Origin: Typhlomys cinereus
Lineage: Eukaryota > Chordata > Mammalia > Rodentia > Platacanthomyidae
NCBI GenBank assembly: GCA_023101885.1
Contig: JALPQD010000160.1
Coordinates: 2,513,188 to 2,577,187, forward strand
Direction: 5' to 3'
Length of the DNA stretch: 64,000 bases
Each line of letters starts with the position of its first letter. The stretch's first letter is position 1. The notes beneath the pieces are model-generated. The model saw nothing but the letters and a program-made list of their open reading frames with translations, made no database searches and was not told where the DNA came from. This document shows, piece after piece, positions 1 to 10,612 of this stretch. A program made the translations under genes and the position numbers.

Positions 1-1380
1 TCTCCAACAGTGCAGAAAAAAATACTGGATGCCATTTAAGACTGAATTTCAGGTAGACAATCAAAGACAAGTCTACAGCTAGCTGGACTATACAGCTAGC
101 CAGAGAAACAGAGCAAAACCCTGTCAAAAAGCAATAAAGTTAAAAAATAAAAAAGGAACCCGATTCCCTAGATTACTAAGACTGAACTCGGGTCAAGACA
201 AATATAAGTGCCCCAGCCCCGGACAGGGGTGGATTTGGGAGGCCGCAGATAACACTGTGGTTCTCACTAACTGGAGCTAAGAAGAAATCCAGTGGGGGCT
301 TCTGGGAAAGACTTTCCTCCTGATTAAGGTCGAACGGAAAAAGGTAGGAGGAGGTTGGGGGGACAAACGCAGTGTGGGCAGCACTGATGGCTTCCTGCCT
401 CCAGTGACCCAGAGCAAAGATGTGGGAACAGCAGAGGTCACCTTGACACCCATTGGAAAAACCAGAGAAGCCACCCCAGAACCCTGTGGCTGCGGTGGAA
501 CCTCTGAACTGGGGCAGCTCGGGAGCTGTCTTCTTCAGATGCTTTGGGGAGAGGGGGGGCCACGCCCCACCCGATGAGTGTCCCCGCTGCACCAAGCACT
601 GTCATGTCCCTGGGTGTTGCATTCATGCAGCTGGCAGGAACTGGAAGCTCACCCCACAGGTGTTCGATGGCCGTGTCCAGAACTTCCTGAACTCAGCCAA
701 AAAGCCGCAGCCGCCTCGGACACTCATTACCCACTAGATCGTGAGATCTACTGGCCTGGGTCTGTCATTCTTTCTCAGCTCTCGAGCTTCGAGGGTGACA
801 GATGCTCTCTCCACAGACTTGGAGGCTGTGAGAAAGAGATTCCTGGCCTCCTCGCATGGGATGGCTATTTTGGTCAACAGTTCTCTGTGTCCTCAAGGTC
901 GTTGACAGCTTTAGAGATGGGAAATGGCTGTGCCTGGAAGTGCTAGCCAGGCAGCCAATGTTGCCGGCCAGATGGATGCCGTCCCACGGTTGTGGGTGTG
1001 AAAGGAGCGGCCTTTACCCTAGACATTCAGGGGATGGTGACCCTGAGATAGCGTTAGCGTCCATTGTATCTGTGCTGTGGGTTCCGGTGGAGACGTGGAC
1101 AAAACTCAGCACCTGCTGGTTTTACGTCTCAACACGGATAGGAGGAATCAAGGGTTCAATCGAAAGGTCTTTGATGCGTGGTTAATGTTATCTTAAAATG
1201 TTCTTACACTGGTTACATATGCACGTGGCACATGCAAAATGCCTATCAGTGTCTCCCTTCATCTTGGCCCCTAATTCCCTGAAACAACTTCTCTGAAACA
1301 ACCGTGGTATCAGGTTCTTGTGTATGTTTCTGGAGTTTGGAGACATGTATGTAAATATGAACAGCTCCATTGATTACTAT
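1..1380. other. Left-end low-repeat sequence, no identified gene
   Basis: Mostly non-repetitive. An open frame at 453-737 (+) would encode 94 residues ending in a proline/basic stretch; I do not recognise it. By mammalian synteny Tcf23 and Prr30 should lie to the left of Slc5a6, so this could be distal UTR or flank of such a gene, but I see no bHLH or proline-rich coding to support that. Confidence 0.3.
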
Positions 1381-1394
1381 TATTATAACTATTA

Positions 1395-1475
1395 TTACTT
1401 GGCAGTACTGGGATCCAATTCAGGCTTTGATGCTCTATCATAGTGTCACATTCCCAGCCCTACAGCTCCATAAAC
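1395..1475 (-). repeat. ID-like SINE fragment
   Basis: The reverse complement resembles an ID element tRNA half ending in a pol III B-box-like stretch. Degenerate. Confidence 0.4.
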
Positions 1476-1485
1476 ATTAGATACA

Positions 1486-1895
1486 TTGGCCATATCTTGG
1501 AGGTTGTCCCACGTGTTTGTTTGTGGTTATTGCTGCATGTATAGGCGTGTGAGGGATGCATGTGTATGTCCCCAGGTGTGTGGGTGCACATGTATACACA
1601 GGTGCATGGGCTCTTGTGTTTGTGTGCGCGTGTGGAGGCCCAAAGTTGTCATGAGTGTCTTCTCCGATTGCTTTACACTTCCATTGCTAAGAGTTTCTCA
1701 CCTGACCCCAGAGCTGGCCAATCAGCTAGGCGGGCTAACTAGCTTGCCCTGGGGACTCTGTGTCTTTATTTCCCAGGTGCTGGGATTACAAGCTGCCACC
1801 TATCTTTTTTTGGGGGGGGGAGGGAGATTCTCAGGATTCTAACTCCAGTTTCATGCTTGTAGTGACAAGTGTTTTACCCGCAGTAGCAATTTCCC
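1486..1895 (-). repeat. Old tRNA-headed rodent SINE with B1-like middle
   Basis: GT-rich left part, then a stretch reading GTGCTGGGATTACA (B1-like), then a gapped tRNA-like end. It resembles composite rodent SINEs; the family name is uncertain. Confidence 0.45.
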
Positions 1896-1941
1896 AAACT
1901 TTAATTAAAAAAAAAAAAGCAGTGCAACTAAGTTAATAACC

Positions 1942-2511
1942 ATCTTTTTAAAACTTTATTTGTTTATTTTTCATGGGGGGGGAGTATGTGTGTGTTTATC
2001 AGAGGGCACTGTGTGTTCCTGGGGAGGACCAAGTGTGACTTTGGGAATCATCCTGGATTGCTTCACTTCCTTTTTTCTTCACTCTGGGATTTCCCAGGCT
2101 CCGCCCACCAGGGCCCAAAGTGCAGGCTGCAGCCATTTCCACTTGGGTTTTTTTTAAATTGTTTTTATTATTTATTCAATTGTGCATGTGTATGTGTGCG
2201 TGTGTAGAACCACGGACGAATTCGGGAACTACCATGGACGCCTCCACCTCCTCCTTGTTTACTCTGCCTTGGATTCACAGGCTCCGCCCTACCAGGACCA
2301 GAAGCGCAGGCCGCCCCTACTTCTGCCCGTCTATACGTGGGGTCTAGGATCCGAACTCAGGACCTTCTGCCTGCAAGGCAGAGGCTTAAGCCCTGAGCCA
2401 CCTCTCCAGCCCTGGGTTTGTTTTTTTTTTAACTTGGGACCTAGGATCTAAATTCAGGACCTTTTACTTGTGAAGCAGAGTCTTAACCCCCCAAGTCATC
2501 TCTCCAGTCCC
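1942..2511 (-). repeat. Main SINE, older subfamily (A), split by a younger copy
   Basis: 1942-2152 and 2415-2511 are the two halves of one minus-strand SINE; the head (rev. comp. GACTGGAGAGATGACTTGG) is at 2511. The interruption is the younger SINE at 2153-2414. Confidence 0.8.
2153..2414 (-). repeat. Main SINE, younger CpG-rich subfamily (B), nested
   Basis: A full-length-looking copy with head at 2414 and AT-rich tail at 2153. It keeps CpGs (for example GAACCACGGACG) that older copies have lost. Confidence 0.85.
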
Positions 2512-2514
2512 AAA

Positions 2515-2785
2515 TTTTAAAATTATCATATGCGTGTGAGAATATAGGCACGTGTGCGGCATGTACACGTGCAGCCGGCAAAGGACCGTTTTCAAGAATT
2601 CTTGCCTCACACCTTGCTGAGGCAGCGTCTTCCCTCTTGTTTTCTCTGCTACTCTGCATATTCCTGTCTTGCTGTTGGGTGCCAGGGTTATGGTTATGAG
2701 CCACCCATCCGGTCTTTACATGGGGCTCGAACTTAGGTCATCAGACTTTCGCAGCAAGCACTCTCACCCCTGGTGCCATTGCAAG
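2515..2785 (-). repeat. B2/B3-related tRNA SINE fragment
   Basis: Ends in a degenerate tRNA-like head on the minus strand with a GT-rich tail side; diverged. Confidence 0.45.
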
Positions 2786-3490
2786 AGTTTCTGTCCCACA
2801 TGTTTTAAGCCATTTTTTTTTTCCTTCTGAAGAGATGCATGACATTCTAATAGATGGATCCGTCAAAACAGTCATCTCCTGTTGGCAGTCCAGGGGACGT
2901 TAGTCATGTTTTCTGGCTGGCCAGTTCCCTTTGAACACATCAAAAGTAGGTGAGAAAGTGCGTTCTCACGTCTGCCGAGGCCCCACCAGCCGGTTATGCT
3001 GGGTTGGTCTCTGAATCAGAAGTGGATTTCGGAGGAAATGGGCTCCATGTAGAGCCTCCATTTTGCTGGCAAGCGCACAGCAGGGCTGATGGTTTGGGGA
3101 GTAAAGGGGACACTGGAGCAAGTTTCCCCCACACAACAGGCCTCACCGGGACAGCTGCAGTTGTGGCTGTGCCTATGGCGGCATGTTGTTCTTGGCTCCG
3201 GCACAATGTTCTGGCAGTTTTATTCTTCCAGCTATTTCTGTATGTGGTTTATATCTTTATTTATGAGGGTTAACACTGCACTGCTCTGGTCCTTCCGACA
3301 ATTATCTTTATAATAAACAACTTTCAACTCTTCAATAAGTTACATCTGCTACTTGCAACCAGCAGTCTGGTCTGAGAGAAGTATCTCCTTTTCCTTATCA
3401 TTTGTTATTTTGGTAGGGGAAAAAAAACTTATAATGATTATCCTTCTGTAGACAACTTTGCACCAAGTGGCATAAATGGCTAAGATTAAG
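2786..3490. other. Intergenic sequence, nothing recognised
   Basis: No coding signature, no clear repeat. Confidence 0.5.
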
Positions 3491-3605
3491 CTGGGTGGGG
3501 TGGTGCATGCCTATCATCACAGGCTTTGGGAGGCTGAGGATGAAGAGTTCAAAGCCACTCTTAGCTCTATGAGACCTTGTCTAAAAAAAAAAAAAAAAAA
3601 AAAAA
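3491..3605 (+). repeat. B1-like SINE with A-tail
   Basis: Starts GCTGGGTGGGGTGGTGCATG, carries GGGAGGCTGAGG, and ends in an A run at 3582-3605: a 7SL-derived monomer. Confidence 0.8.
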
Positions 3606-3692
3606 GTGCTATCAGGCTAGCAAGATGGTTTTTAGGGTAAAGGTACTTGCTTGCAAACATTGTTGGCCAATTTTAATATATGTATACCAGAC

Positions 3693-3989
3693 GACGACTG
3701 AAGAGATGGTTCAGGAATTAAGCTCTTGCCTTGAAAGCAGAAGAACCTGAATTCAGATCCCAGATCCATGTAAAAACACCAGGCAGAAATGGTAGTGGCT
3801 TGAACTTTCAGCCCTGGAAGGCAGAGCCTAGGAAACCCCAGAGCAAAGCAATAAAGAGGTAGAGCAATCCAGGATGATTCCCATAATCACTCTTGGGCCT
3901 CTACAAGCAACACACGGTGCCCTCTTCTATAGCCACACCTACATCCCCCACCCAGGTATACAACAGTACAAATGCAAATAAATAAATAA

Positions 3990-3995
<6 letters not shown>
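3693..3995 (+). repeat. Main SINE, subfamily A
   Basis: Head with AGAGATGGTTCAGG, body with CAATCCAGGATGATTCCC, tail (AAAT)n leading into a TA repeat. Confidence 0.8.

Positions 3996-4031
<36 letters not shown>
3993..4031. repeat. (TA)n microsatellite
   Basis: About 19 TA units directly at the tail of the SINE, likely grown from its AT-rich end. Confidence 0.9.
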
Positions 4032-4034
<3 letters not shown>

Positions 4035-4111
4035 CTCATAGAATACACAAATGATAGGAGAAGTTATATGCTTAGGGAGAGAGCATGTGTATGGGAACTC
4101 ACTGTGCTTCT

Positions 4112-4245
4112 TTGTTTAAGGCAGTATCATACCCTATAACTTAGGCTGGCCTGGAACATACTACATAATGGAGGATAGCCTTGAACTCTCCACCCTCTAC
4201 CTTGGCTTCCCAAATGCCATGACTACAGGTACATGCCACCGTGTC
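4112..4245 (-). repeat. B1-like SINE
   Basis: The reverse complement has the usual B1 order (GCATGTACCTGTAGTC, then GGCTATCC, then a poly-A side). Confidence 0.65.
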
Positions 4246-4544
4246 CATCTCTCTTAACTTGCCTATCAATTGTTTTTTGTAAGTGCAAAACTGCTATAAA
4301 AATAAAACAAATTAGCCTCAGGAGTATAGAAATGGCCAGCCAATCTTGCCATATCAGTGACAGACTCTGTCTCCAAATATTGAGGAATTTGCTTGGCAAC
4401 AACCTGTGGCTTCCACATGCATATGCACAAACATGCTCTTGAACCCCCCCCAAATACACAAATGGACAAAAAGCTGACAAAAAAAATGTAGATAAAACAC
4501 ATACAAAAAAACCTTACAGCACTATGGGAAATGTTGGCAATTTC

Positions 4545-4832
4545 TCAAAGCCTAAACACAGTTATCAAATAACCTAGCAGTTCAAACTTCAGGCAAAAAA
4601 GAAACACGTCTCTACAAAATCTTATACCAGCGTCCACTGTAACATGATTCAAAACAGCCAAAAGCAACTGGAAACAGCCCATGTGCTCATCCAGCAGTGA
4701 ATGGATGAATAAAATCCAGCATATTTTATAATGAAATATTCCTTAGCCATGTGAAGGATTGAAAGCAAGACCCTTGAAAACATCATGCTAAGTGAAAGAA
4801 GTCGGGTCCAAAGGACCACGCAGTGTGTCCTG
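4545..4832 (+). mobile_element. Old L1 (L1M-like) 3' region fragment
   Basis: Contains the order GAATGGATGAATAAAAT, AATGAAATATTCCTTAGCC, TGAAAACATCATGCTAAGTG, a hallmark of old mammalian L1 3' ends. No open frame remains. Confidence 0.7.
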
Positions 4833-5635
4833 GGACATGTCCAGAACAGGCAACCCATGGTTAGAAAGCAGAGCCTGCGCCTACAGTGCTGCTGGAGATC
4901 TTGTGGGGAGCAACCCTACCCCTTCAGCCATGCATGTCCGAAGCACTGGTGCGAGCCTGAATTTATCTCCTTGCCCTCGAGTGGTGACACCCAGAGGATT
5001 AAAGGGTTCCGCAGGGGAACTCCCCCTGGGTTACTCTGGAGCAACAAACTGATCACAGTACCAGTACAATCGGCCAATATGATTCAGGAATGAAACTCAA
5101 CACATTCTTGACAAGCGCAACAAACCCAGTCAACAGGGGCCATCTGACCGCTTTCAGGAATAGTCTATGAGCACCAATTTCGTGGGTTTGGATTTGACCT
5201 GACCATGTCGCTTGCATAATACAGGTGGAGCAGGTAATGAGCTGAGGTGGTTAGGTGAAGGTTGGTTGAACACACTCATCAATGATGCAAGTCGAAGACA
5301 CTTCAAGACAGCCTCCCTGCTGGAAGCTCCTAGCTAGGGCCGGTGGGGAGGGTGGGAATCCCTGGCTAAACACCAATGATACTCTGGGCATTAGAGACCT
5401 CTTGTGGACGATTCAGACACTGCAATGACTCTGCAGCTCAGAATCAGCCAACATCCACGGAGGAAACTGGATGAAAAGCATCCTCATTTCACCCAGGAAA
5501 AGCCATTCCTGGCCTGTCATCATTCAGGACAGTCAAATTGATCTGTGAAACAAATGCACCTTTAACCAAACCCTTGTACAATTTTAAAAGTCGGAATGTG
5601 AGACTTGGGATTCTCCTTGGGAAGAAAGTTTTCCA
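4833..5635. other. Intergenic sequence, nothing recognised
   Basis: No convincing gene or repeat signature. Confidence 0.5.
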
Positions 5636-5710
5636 GAGAGAGTAGTTCAGTGATAGAATACGTGCTTACCATGTTTGAGGCCTTGCGTTTAATCACATTA
5701 CAAAACAATA
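5636..5710 (+). repeat. ID-like SINE
   Basis: A degenerate tRNA-like unit with GTAGTTCAGTGATAGAAT (A-box region) and an A-rich end. Confidence 0.55.
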
Positions 5711-5716
5711 ATTCAG

Positions 5717-6385
5717 GGCTGGAGAGATAGCTCAGGGGTTAAGACTCTGCCCTGCAAGCAGGTCCTGAGTTCAGATCTGTCATGGTTAGATACAGCTGTC
5801 AACTTGATGGTTGAGGGTTCAAGCTCTAGGCACATTTGTAGATAATTACTAGTTAAGTCCAGAGCAAACCTGCAGGAGATTGTCTAGTTAATGGGGTAGA
5901 CCCAGCCCATGGTAGGTGGGACTAGGCCCTGAACAGGTGAATAAAATAACAGAGAGCCAGTTGAGGGAGGTGGCATCCTTCTATATGTATATTTGGCCAG
6001 ACATGCTGGTCTGGCAAGTAAGGATCGTCCTTCTCTTAGCCATTATGTAGAGATGGTGTGTCCAGTTCCCTTGGCCCTGGTGTTAGTGTGAGCTCTCCTG
6101 TCAAATTGGACCAAGAACTGTAACTGCACTATCCTAAGAGAATAAACCCCTTTTTCCGTTGAGCCATTTGATGGTGATTTTATCAGCAATCATACAGGTT
6201 AACTGCAACAGGATCCTAGGTCATACATAAAGCAGTCTGCACTTTGGGCCCTGGTGGGTGGAGCGTGGGAAATCCCAGAGTGAAGCAAAAAAGAGAAGCA
6301 ATCCAGGATGATTCCCAAAGTCACCCTTGGTCCTCCACAGGGACATGCAGTGCTTTCTGACAGATACACACACTCTCTCTCTCTC
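5717..6385 (+). repeat. Main SINE, subfamily A, split by an LTR
   Basis: Head at 5717-5777; body resumes at 6207 and runs to the CA/CT tail near 6385. The break is the LTR at 5777-6206. Confidence 0.8.
5777..6206 (+). mobile_element. Solitary LTR, MaLR/ERVL-like
   Basis: About 430 bp, begins TGTCATGG and ends CTGCAACA (TG...CA termini), has an AATAAACCCC signal near 6141, and is flanked by near-identical 5-bp AGATC/GGATC. No internal viral genes. Confidence 0.65.
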
Positions 6386-6414
6386 TAAAAAAGAACAGAC
6401 TCCCACAAGAAACT

Positions 6415-6503
6415 TGGTATGTTAGTACACGACTAGAACTTCAGGCTAATTCAGATGAATTATGACTTCAAGGCTACATGGAGCAGTCCTATCTCAAAAC
6501 CAG
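6415..6503 (+). repeat. B1-like SINE fragment
   Basis: B1 order in degenerate form, ending with CTATCTCAAAACC. Confidence 0.5.
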
Positions 6504-6821
6504 ACCAGAATTCCAATAGCATTCTGGTAGAGGACGGCTTCTTAAAGCAAGTTACAAAGCCAGAAACCATATAACATGAAGATATTGATTCTAATAAGCT
6601 TTCAAAGTCTAGTTCAAACCGGATATTTAGCACTGCCCCTAAAGAAAACAGGCACTACACTTGTGGGGGTTTTTTTCTCAATGGTTCAGAGACATCCCCT
6701 CCTCTGACCCCAGACAGACAATAGAAGGTGATGGAAGGTAAACACTCTCTCATTGTGCAGATTAGATTAGTCACTGATTGACCAAGTCAAGTATTACAGA
6801 TTAAGGGTTTCAACTTTCACC

Positions 6822-6935
6822 TGCTTACTGTGCCTATAACTCCAGCACTTGGGAGGTGGAGATGGGAGGGGCAGAAGTTTGAAGTCATCTCGGAGGCCAG
6901 TCTCAGATACATGATCTTGTTTCAAAAACAAAAAG
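6822..6935 (+). repeat. B1-like SINE
   Basis: Has CTCCAGCACTTGGGAGGTGG and an A-rich end near 6925. Confidence 0.75.
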
Positions 6936-6949
6936 CAAAACCCCACAGG

Positions 6950-7092
6950 ATGGTGAGATGGCCCAGCAGGCAGAAGTGACGGTGCATAAAGGGTAAACTT
7001 GGCGACCTGAGTTTTATCCCACATGGTAGAAAGGAGAGTCAACTTCTGAAAGTTATCGTCTGACTCTCTCTCAAAATAAACAAAATATTTTT
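6950..7092 (+). repeat. B2/B3-like SINE
   Basis: Has GGTGAGATGGCCCAGCAGG, GACCTGAGTTTTATCCCACA and TTATCGTCTGAC, in the order of rodent B2/B3 elements. Confidence 0.65.
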
Positions 7093-7097
7093 TAAAG

Positions 7098-7345
7098 GGC
7101 TGGAGAGATGGCTCAAGGGTTAAGACTCTGCCTCATAAGCAAAATGGTCCTGAGTTCGGACCCCGGATACCATTTAAAAAATGCCAGGTGGAAACAGCAG
7201 GGGTGTGCACTTTCAGCTCTGATAGGCAGAGTCTGGGAAATCCCAGAGTAAAACCAAAAGGAGGTAGAAAAGATCTAGGATGATTCCCGAAGTCACCCTT
7301 GGTCCTCCACAGGGATACACAGTGTGCTCTGATATACACGCACAC

Positions 7346-7376
<31 letters not shown>

Positions 7377-7393
7377 AATAAATCAATAAATCA
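7098..7393 (+). repeat. Main SINE, subfamily A, with (CA)n
   Basis: Intact head GGCTGGAGAGATGGCTCAAG and a tail of CA repeats (7337-7375) then AAAT-like units. Confidence 0.85.
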
Positions 7394-7407
7394 ATAACCT
7401 AACTAAA

Positions 7408-7676
7408 GGACTGGAGAGATGGCTTAGGGTTTAAGACTCTGCCTCACAAGGAAAGTCCTGAGTCCAGACCCCATATAAAAAAAAAAAACTCCAGGGGGAA
7501 ATGGCAGCAGCCTGTACTTCTGCTCCTAGTGGTCAGAGCCTGGGAAATCCAAAAATCAAAACAAGAAGGAGGTAGAAGCAATCTAGAATGACTCCCAAAG
7601 TCACTCTTGGTCCTCCACAGAGACATACATCATATAGTGCTCTCTCTCACCTACACCCACACTAAGTAAAGTTTTA
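7408..7676 (+). repeat. Main SINE, subfamily A
   Basis: Follows the previous copy in the same orientation; head GACTGGAGAGATGGCTTAGG. Confidence 0.85.
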
Positions 7677-7708
7677 AAAAACTAACAAAAATGGAGGCAG
7701 AAGTGTTG

Positions 7709-8226
7709 CAGGGAAAATGGTCTCGACCGTCCCAATGTTGTAGGGTTCTTGTGTTCCAGAGTTGAAGATTGAAACCAGGAATTAAGGTAGAGTATATTGA
7801 AAAGAGAAAGGTTGGAACTCACGGACTCCAGATGTGGAGTGCCATGAGGAGCTAGGGCGCTTCCATGAGAAGCAGAAATAAAACAGAGCTCATGGCACTA
7901 GAGGGCCATGAGGGTCTAGGGAGCCCATGAGAACTCAGTGTCTAGGCATGGAATTCATGAGCAAGGAACAAGAAACAGACTCATGGCACTGGAGTGCCAT
8001 GAGGGGCCAGATTGCCTCCAAGAGAAGTAGGCAGCTGGAAACAGATTCATGGCACTAGAGGGCCATGAGGGGCTAGATCGCCAAAGATGGTTCCCAGGGC
8101 TAGGTATATTTATACACCTAGACAAGCCCGGGAGACTGGCTTTTTCCCATTGGTTGATTCCCATAGGGGCCCAACCCCTTTTTCCCATTGGTTGATTCCC
8201 ATAGGGGCCCAACCCATAGGGGCACA
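7709..8226 (-). mobile_element. ERV LTR, family L, truncated, with duplicated CCAAT unit
   Basis: Starts TGTTGCAGGG (reverse of the LTR 3' end) and shares long blocks with 11134-11779. It holds several GGCACT...AGTGCC palindromes and a direct duplication at about 8136-8210; the outer U3 part is missing. Confidence 0.75.
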
Positions 8227-8651
8227 CCCCAACAGACAGAATAGAGAAAAGTGTATATCCTCCAAATTCATGGACAAGTATCTATCTTCAGTGAATGCCA
8301 AATTGGAAGAGGTTCAAACTGGGTAAGAATGATGTCTGCCATGTCTAGAATTACACATCTAGTTTCTAGAACAAAGTATTTGGGCCTTTTATTTTTCCAG
8401 ATCTTTTTTGCCAGAGCTGGTAAATTTCACTATTCTTTCCAAATGATGTATTTTGACTTGTTGACTAAGGTAAGTTTGGACTATTTCATTATTTTCCAGA
8501 TGTTTTTCCTGTACCCTTGGCACTAAAGAAACCCTTCATCTCTCTTTGAGGCTGATTTGTCGCCCTTTTTGGGTCACAGCATTGCAGACAAAATGCCTCC
8601 AGTATGCCTGTGCATGACGACTATCCCCTGGGCTATATTTCTATCAAAACT

Positions 8652-8775
8652 GAAGCTCAAGCCAGGTGAGCTGGTTCATACATGTGATCCCAGCACTGGG
8701 GAGACTGAGGCAAAAGGACGAGTTCAAAGCCAGCCTGGGCGACTTATCAAGACCCAGGTCAAAAGAAAAGAACAA
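8652..8775 (+). repeat. B1-like SINE
   Basis: Has TGATCCCAGCACTGGGGAG and AAAGCCAGCCTGGGC. Confidence 0.75.
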
Positions 8776-9072
8776 GGGGCTGGAGAGGTGGCTCAGGGGT
8801 TAAGCCTCCGCCTGCAAGCGGAAGGTCCTGAGTTCGGATCCTAGATCCCACGTATAGATGCCAGGCAGAAGCAGGGGGCGGCCTGCGTTTCTTGTCCTGG
8901 TAGGGCGGAGCCTGTGAATCCCGGGGCGGAGTAAACAAGGAGGTAGGTGGAGGCGTCCATGGCGGTTCCCGAATTCGCCCGTGGCTCTACACACACACGC
9001 ACACACACGCACACACGCTGCACATACATATGCACATGCGCACAGTTGAATAAATAATAAAAAAAAATTTAA
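8776..9072 (+). repeat. Main SINE, younger subfamily (B)
   Basis: Head GGGGCTGGAGAGGTGGCTCA, CpG-rich body, CA-rich stretch near 8990-9040, tail ATAATAAAAAAAA. Confidence 0.9.
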
Positions 9073-9103
9073 AAAAAGAAAAGAAAAGAAAAGAACAAGA
9101 AGA

Positions 9104-9178
9104 GGGCTGGAGAAACAGCTCAGTGGTAAGAGTACTTGGCGGCATGCACGAGACCTGAGGTCCAACCCTAGTAAACTC
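9104..9178 (+). repeat. ID-like SINE
   Basis: tRNA-like unit with CTCAGTGGTAAGAGTACTTG and a GTCCAACCC B-box-like end. Confidence 0.55.
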
Positions 9179-9665
9179 TCTCTCCCTCTCTTTTTTACCT
9201 TCTCTTTCTCTACCTTTTTCTCTATTCTCCCTTTTTCTGTCTTTCTCCTCTGTTTCTCTCTCCCCATCTCTCTATCTCCTCTCCTTCTTTCTCCTCTTTC
9301 TCCCTCTTTTCTCTTTCCCTCTTTCTCCTCTCTTCTTTCTCTTCCTCTCTTCTTTCTTTCTCTCTCCCTCTTCTTTCTCTCCCCTCTCTCTCCCTCCTCT
9401 CCCTCTTCATCTCTTTATCTCCTCTCTCTCCCTTTTCTTTCTCTCTATTCTCCCTCATTTTCTGTCTCTCTCCCCATCTCTTTCTATTTCTTCTCTTTCT
9501 CCCTTTTCTCTCCTCTTTCTCTCTCCTGTCTCTTTCTCCCTCTTTTCTCTTTCTTCTTTGTCTCTCTTTTCTTTCTCTCTTCTTCTCTTTCTCTGTCTCC
9601 TCTCTCTCTCCCTCTTCTCTTTCTCTCTCCTCTAGCTCTCTCTCTCTCCCCTTCCTCTCTCTGCC
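9176..9665. repeat. Long polypyrimidine (CT-rich) tract
   Basis: About 490 bp almost wholly C and T on the plus strand: imperfect TCTC, CCTC and TTCTTT units. Open frames here encode only Arg/Glu/Lys strings and are not genes. Confidence 0.95.
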
Positions 9666-9724
9666 CTAAATGATCCAGGCCAGGATAAATAAATCTCTAA
9701 GGACAAAAGAAAAGTAGTCCTATA

Positions 9725-10345
9725 AAGTTCTGTTTACCTTGGTAGATTCCTGCACTCCCTTAGACTTTGGCCCAATACATTCTTGGGGAGGATTAGAGCA
9801 GCCATGCTGGGATGGGTCTCTCAAGGTCTTTGGAATTCCTGAAAGCTCCCCGACTGCCGGAATCACCCTGAGGGAACACTCCTGCTGAGGAACTGACTCC
9901 AATCCTCCCAGAGATAAGATGGCCAACTTCCCCATGAAGTGATTATGGAGTTGAGCTCTCCATATCAAGCAACTTGACCTCTAGCCCACAGGGGCCCTGG
10001 CAGCCATCTTTGGCGCCCTAGCCCCTCGTGGCATTAGTGCCATGAGTCTGTTTCTTGCCTGTTTCTCATGGAAGTGCCCTACCCCCTCATGGCACTCTAG
10101 CGCCATGAGTCCCTTTCTTGCTCCTTGCCCCTCATGGATTCCATGCCTAGGCACCATGAGTTCTCGGGCGTCCTAGCCCCTCATGGCACTCCACGTCTGG
10201 AGTCCATGAGTTCCAACCTTTCTCTCCTCTAATAAACTCTCCCTTAACCATCTACATGTGTTCTGGTTTCAATCTTCAACTCCGGAACACAAGAGCCCTA
10301 CGACATTGGGACGGTCGATTCCTGTCCTGCATCATTTGGCGACCC
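9725..10345 (+). mobile_element. ERV LTR, family L, plus-strand copy
   Basis: Reverse-complement relative of 11134-11779. It carries GGCACT/AGTGCC-type palindromes, AATAAA at about 10233, and ends near TGCATCA. It is followed at 10347 by TGGCGACCCAGATGTGAC, placed like a tRNA primer-binding site. No gag/pol frame is visible. Confidence 0.7.
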
Positions 10346-10519
10346 AGATGTGACAGCCAAAAAGACCATTTCCCTGCATCATTCTGAACTTCCGGTGGCT
10401 TAAGAAGTCTTAAGTATGCCCAGAACCTATGTAGTAGAGGTAACTAATAAATTACTGCAAGTTATCCCCTCACCTCAACAAGTAGCTAGGACACAACCCC
10501 CTCCCACATATACACAAGG

Positions 10520-10612
10520 AATAAATAAATATGCCTATAATCTCAGCATCCAGGACCACGAACCAAGGCAGCCTAGATTACATACTGTAACCCTGTCTCA
10601 AAACACAAAAAT
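10520..10612 (+). repeat. B1-like SINE fragment
   Basis: Has CCTATAATCTCAGCATCCAG and ends CCTGTCTCAAAACAC. Confidence 0.55.

Noticed and set aside
7955..8227. Protein with repeated MGINQWEK units
   Set aside because: Produced by the duplicated LTR unit on the minus strand; no start context or conservation.
9222..9458. Arg/Glu-rich 78-codon frame
   Set aside because: Translation of the polypyrimidine tract's complement; low complexity.
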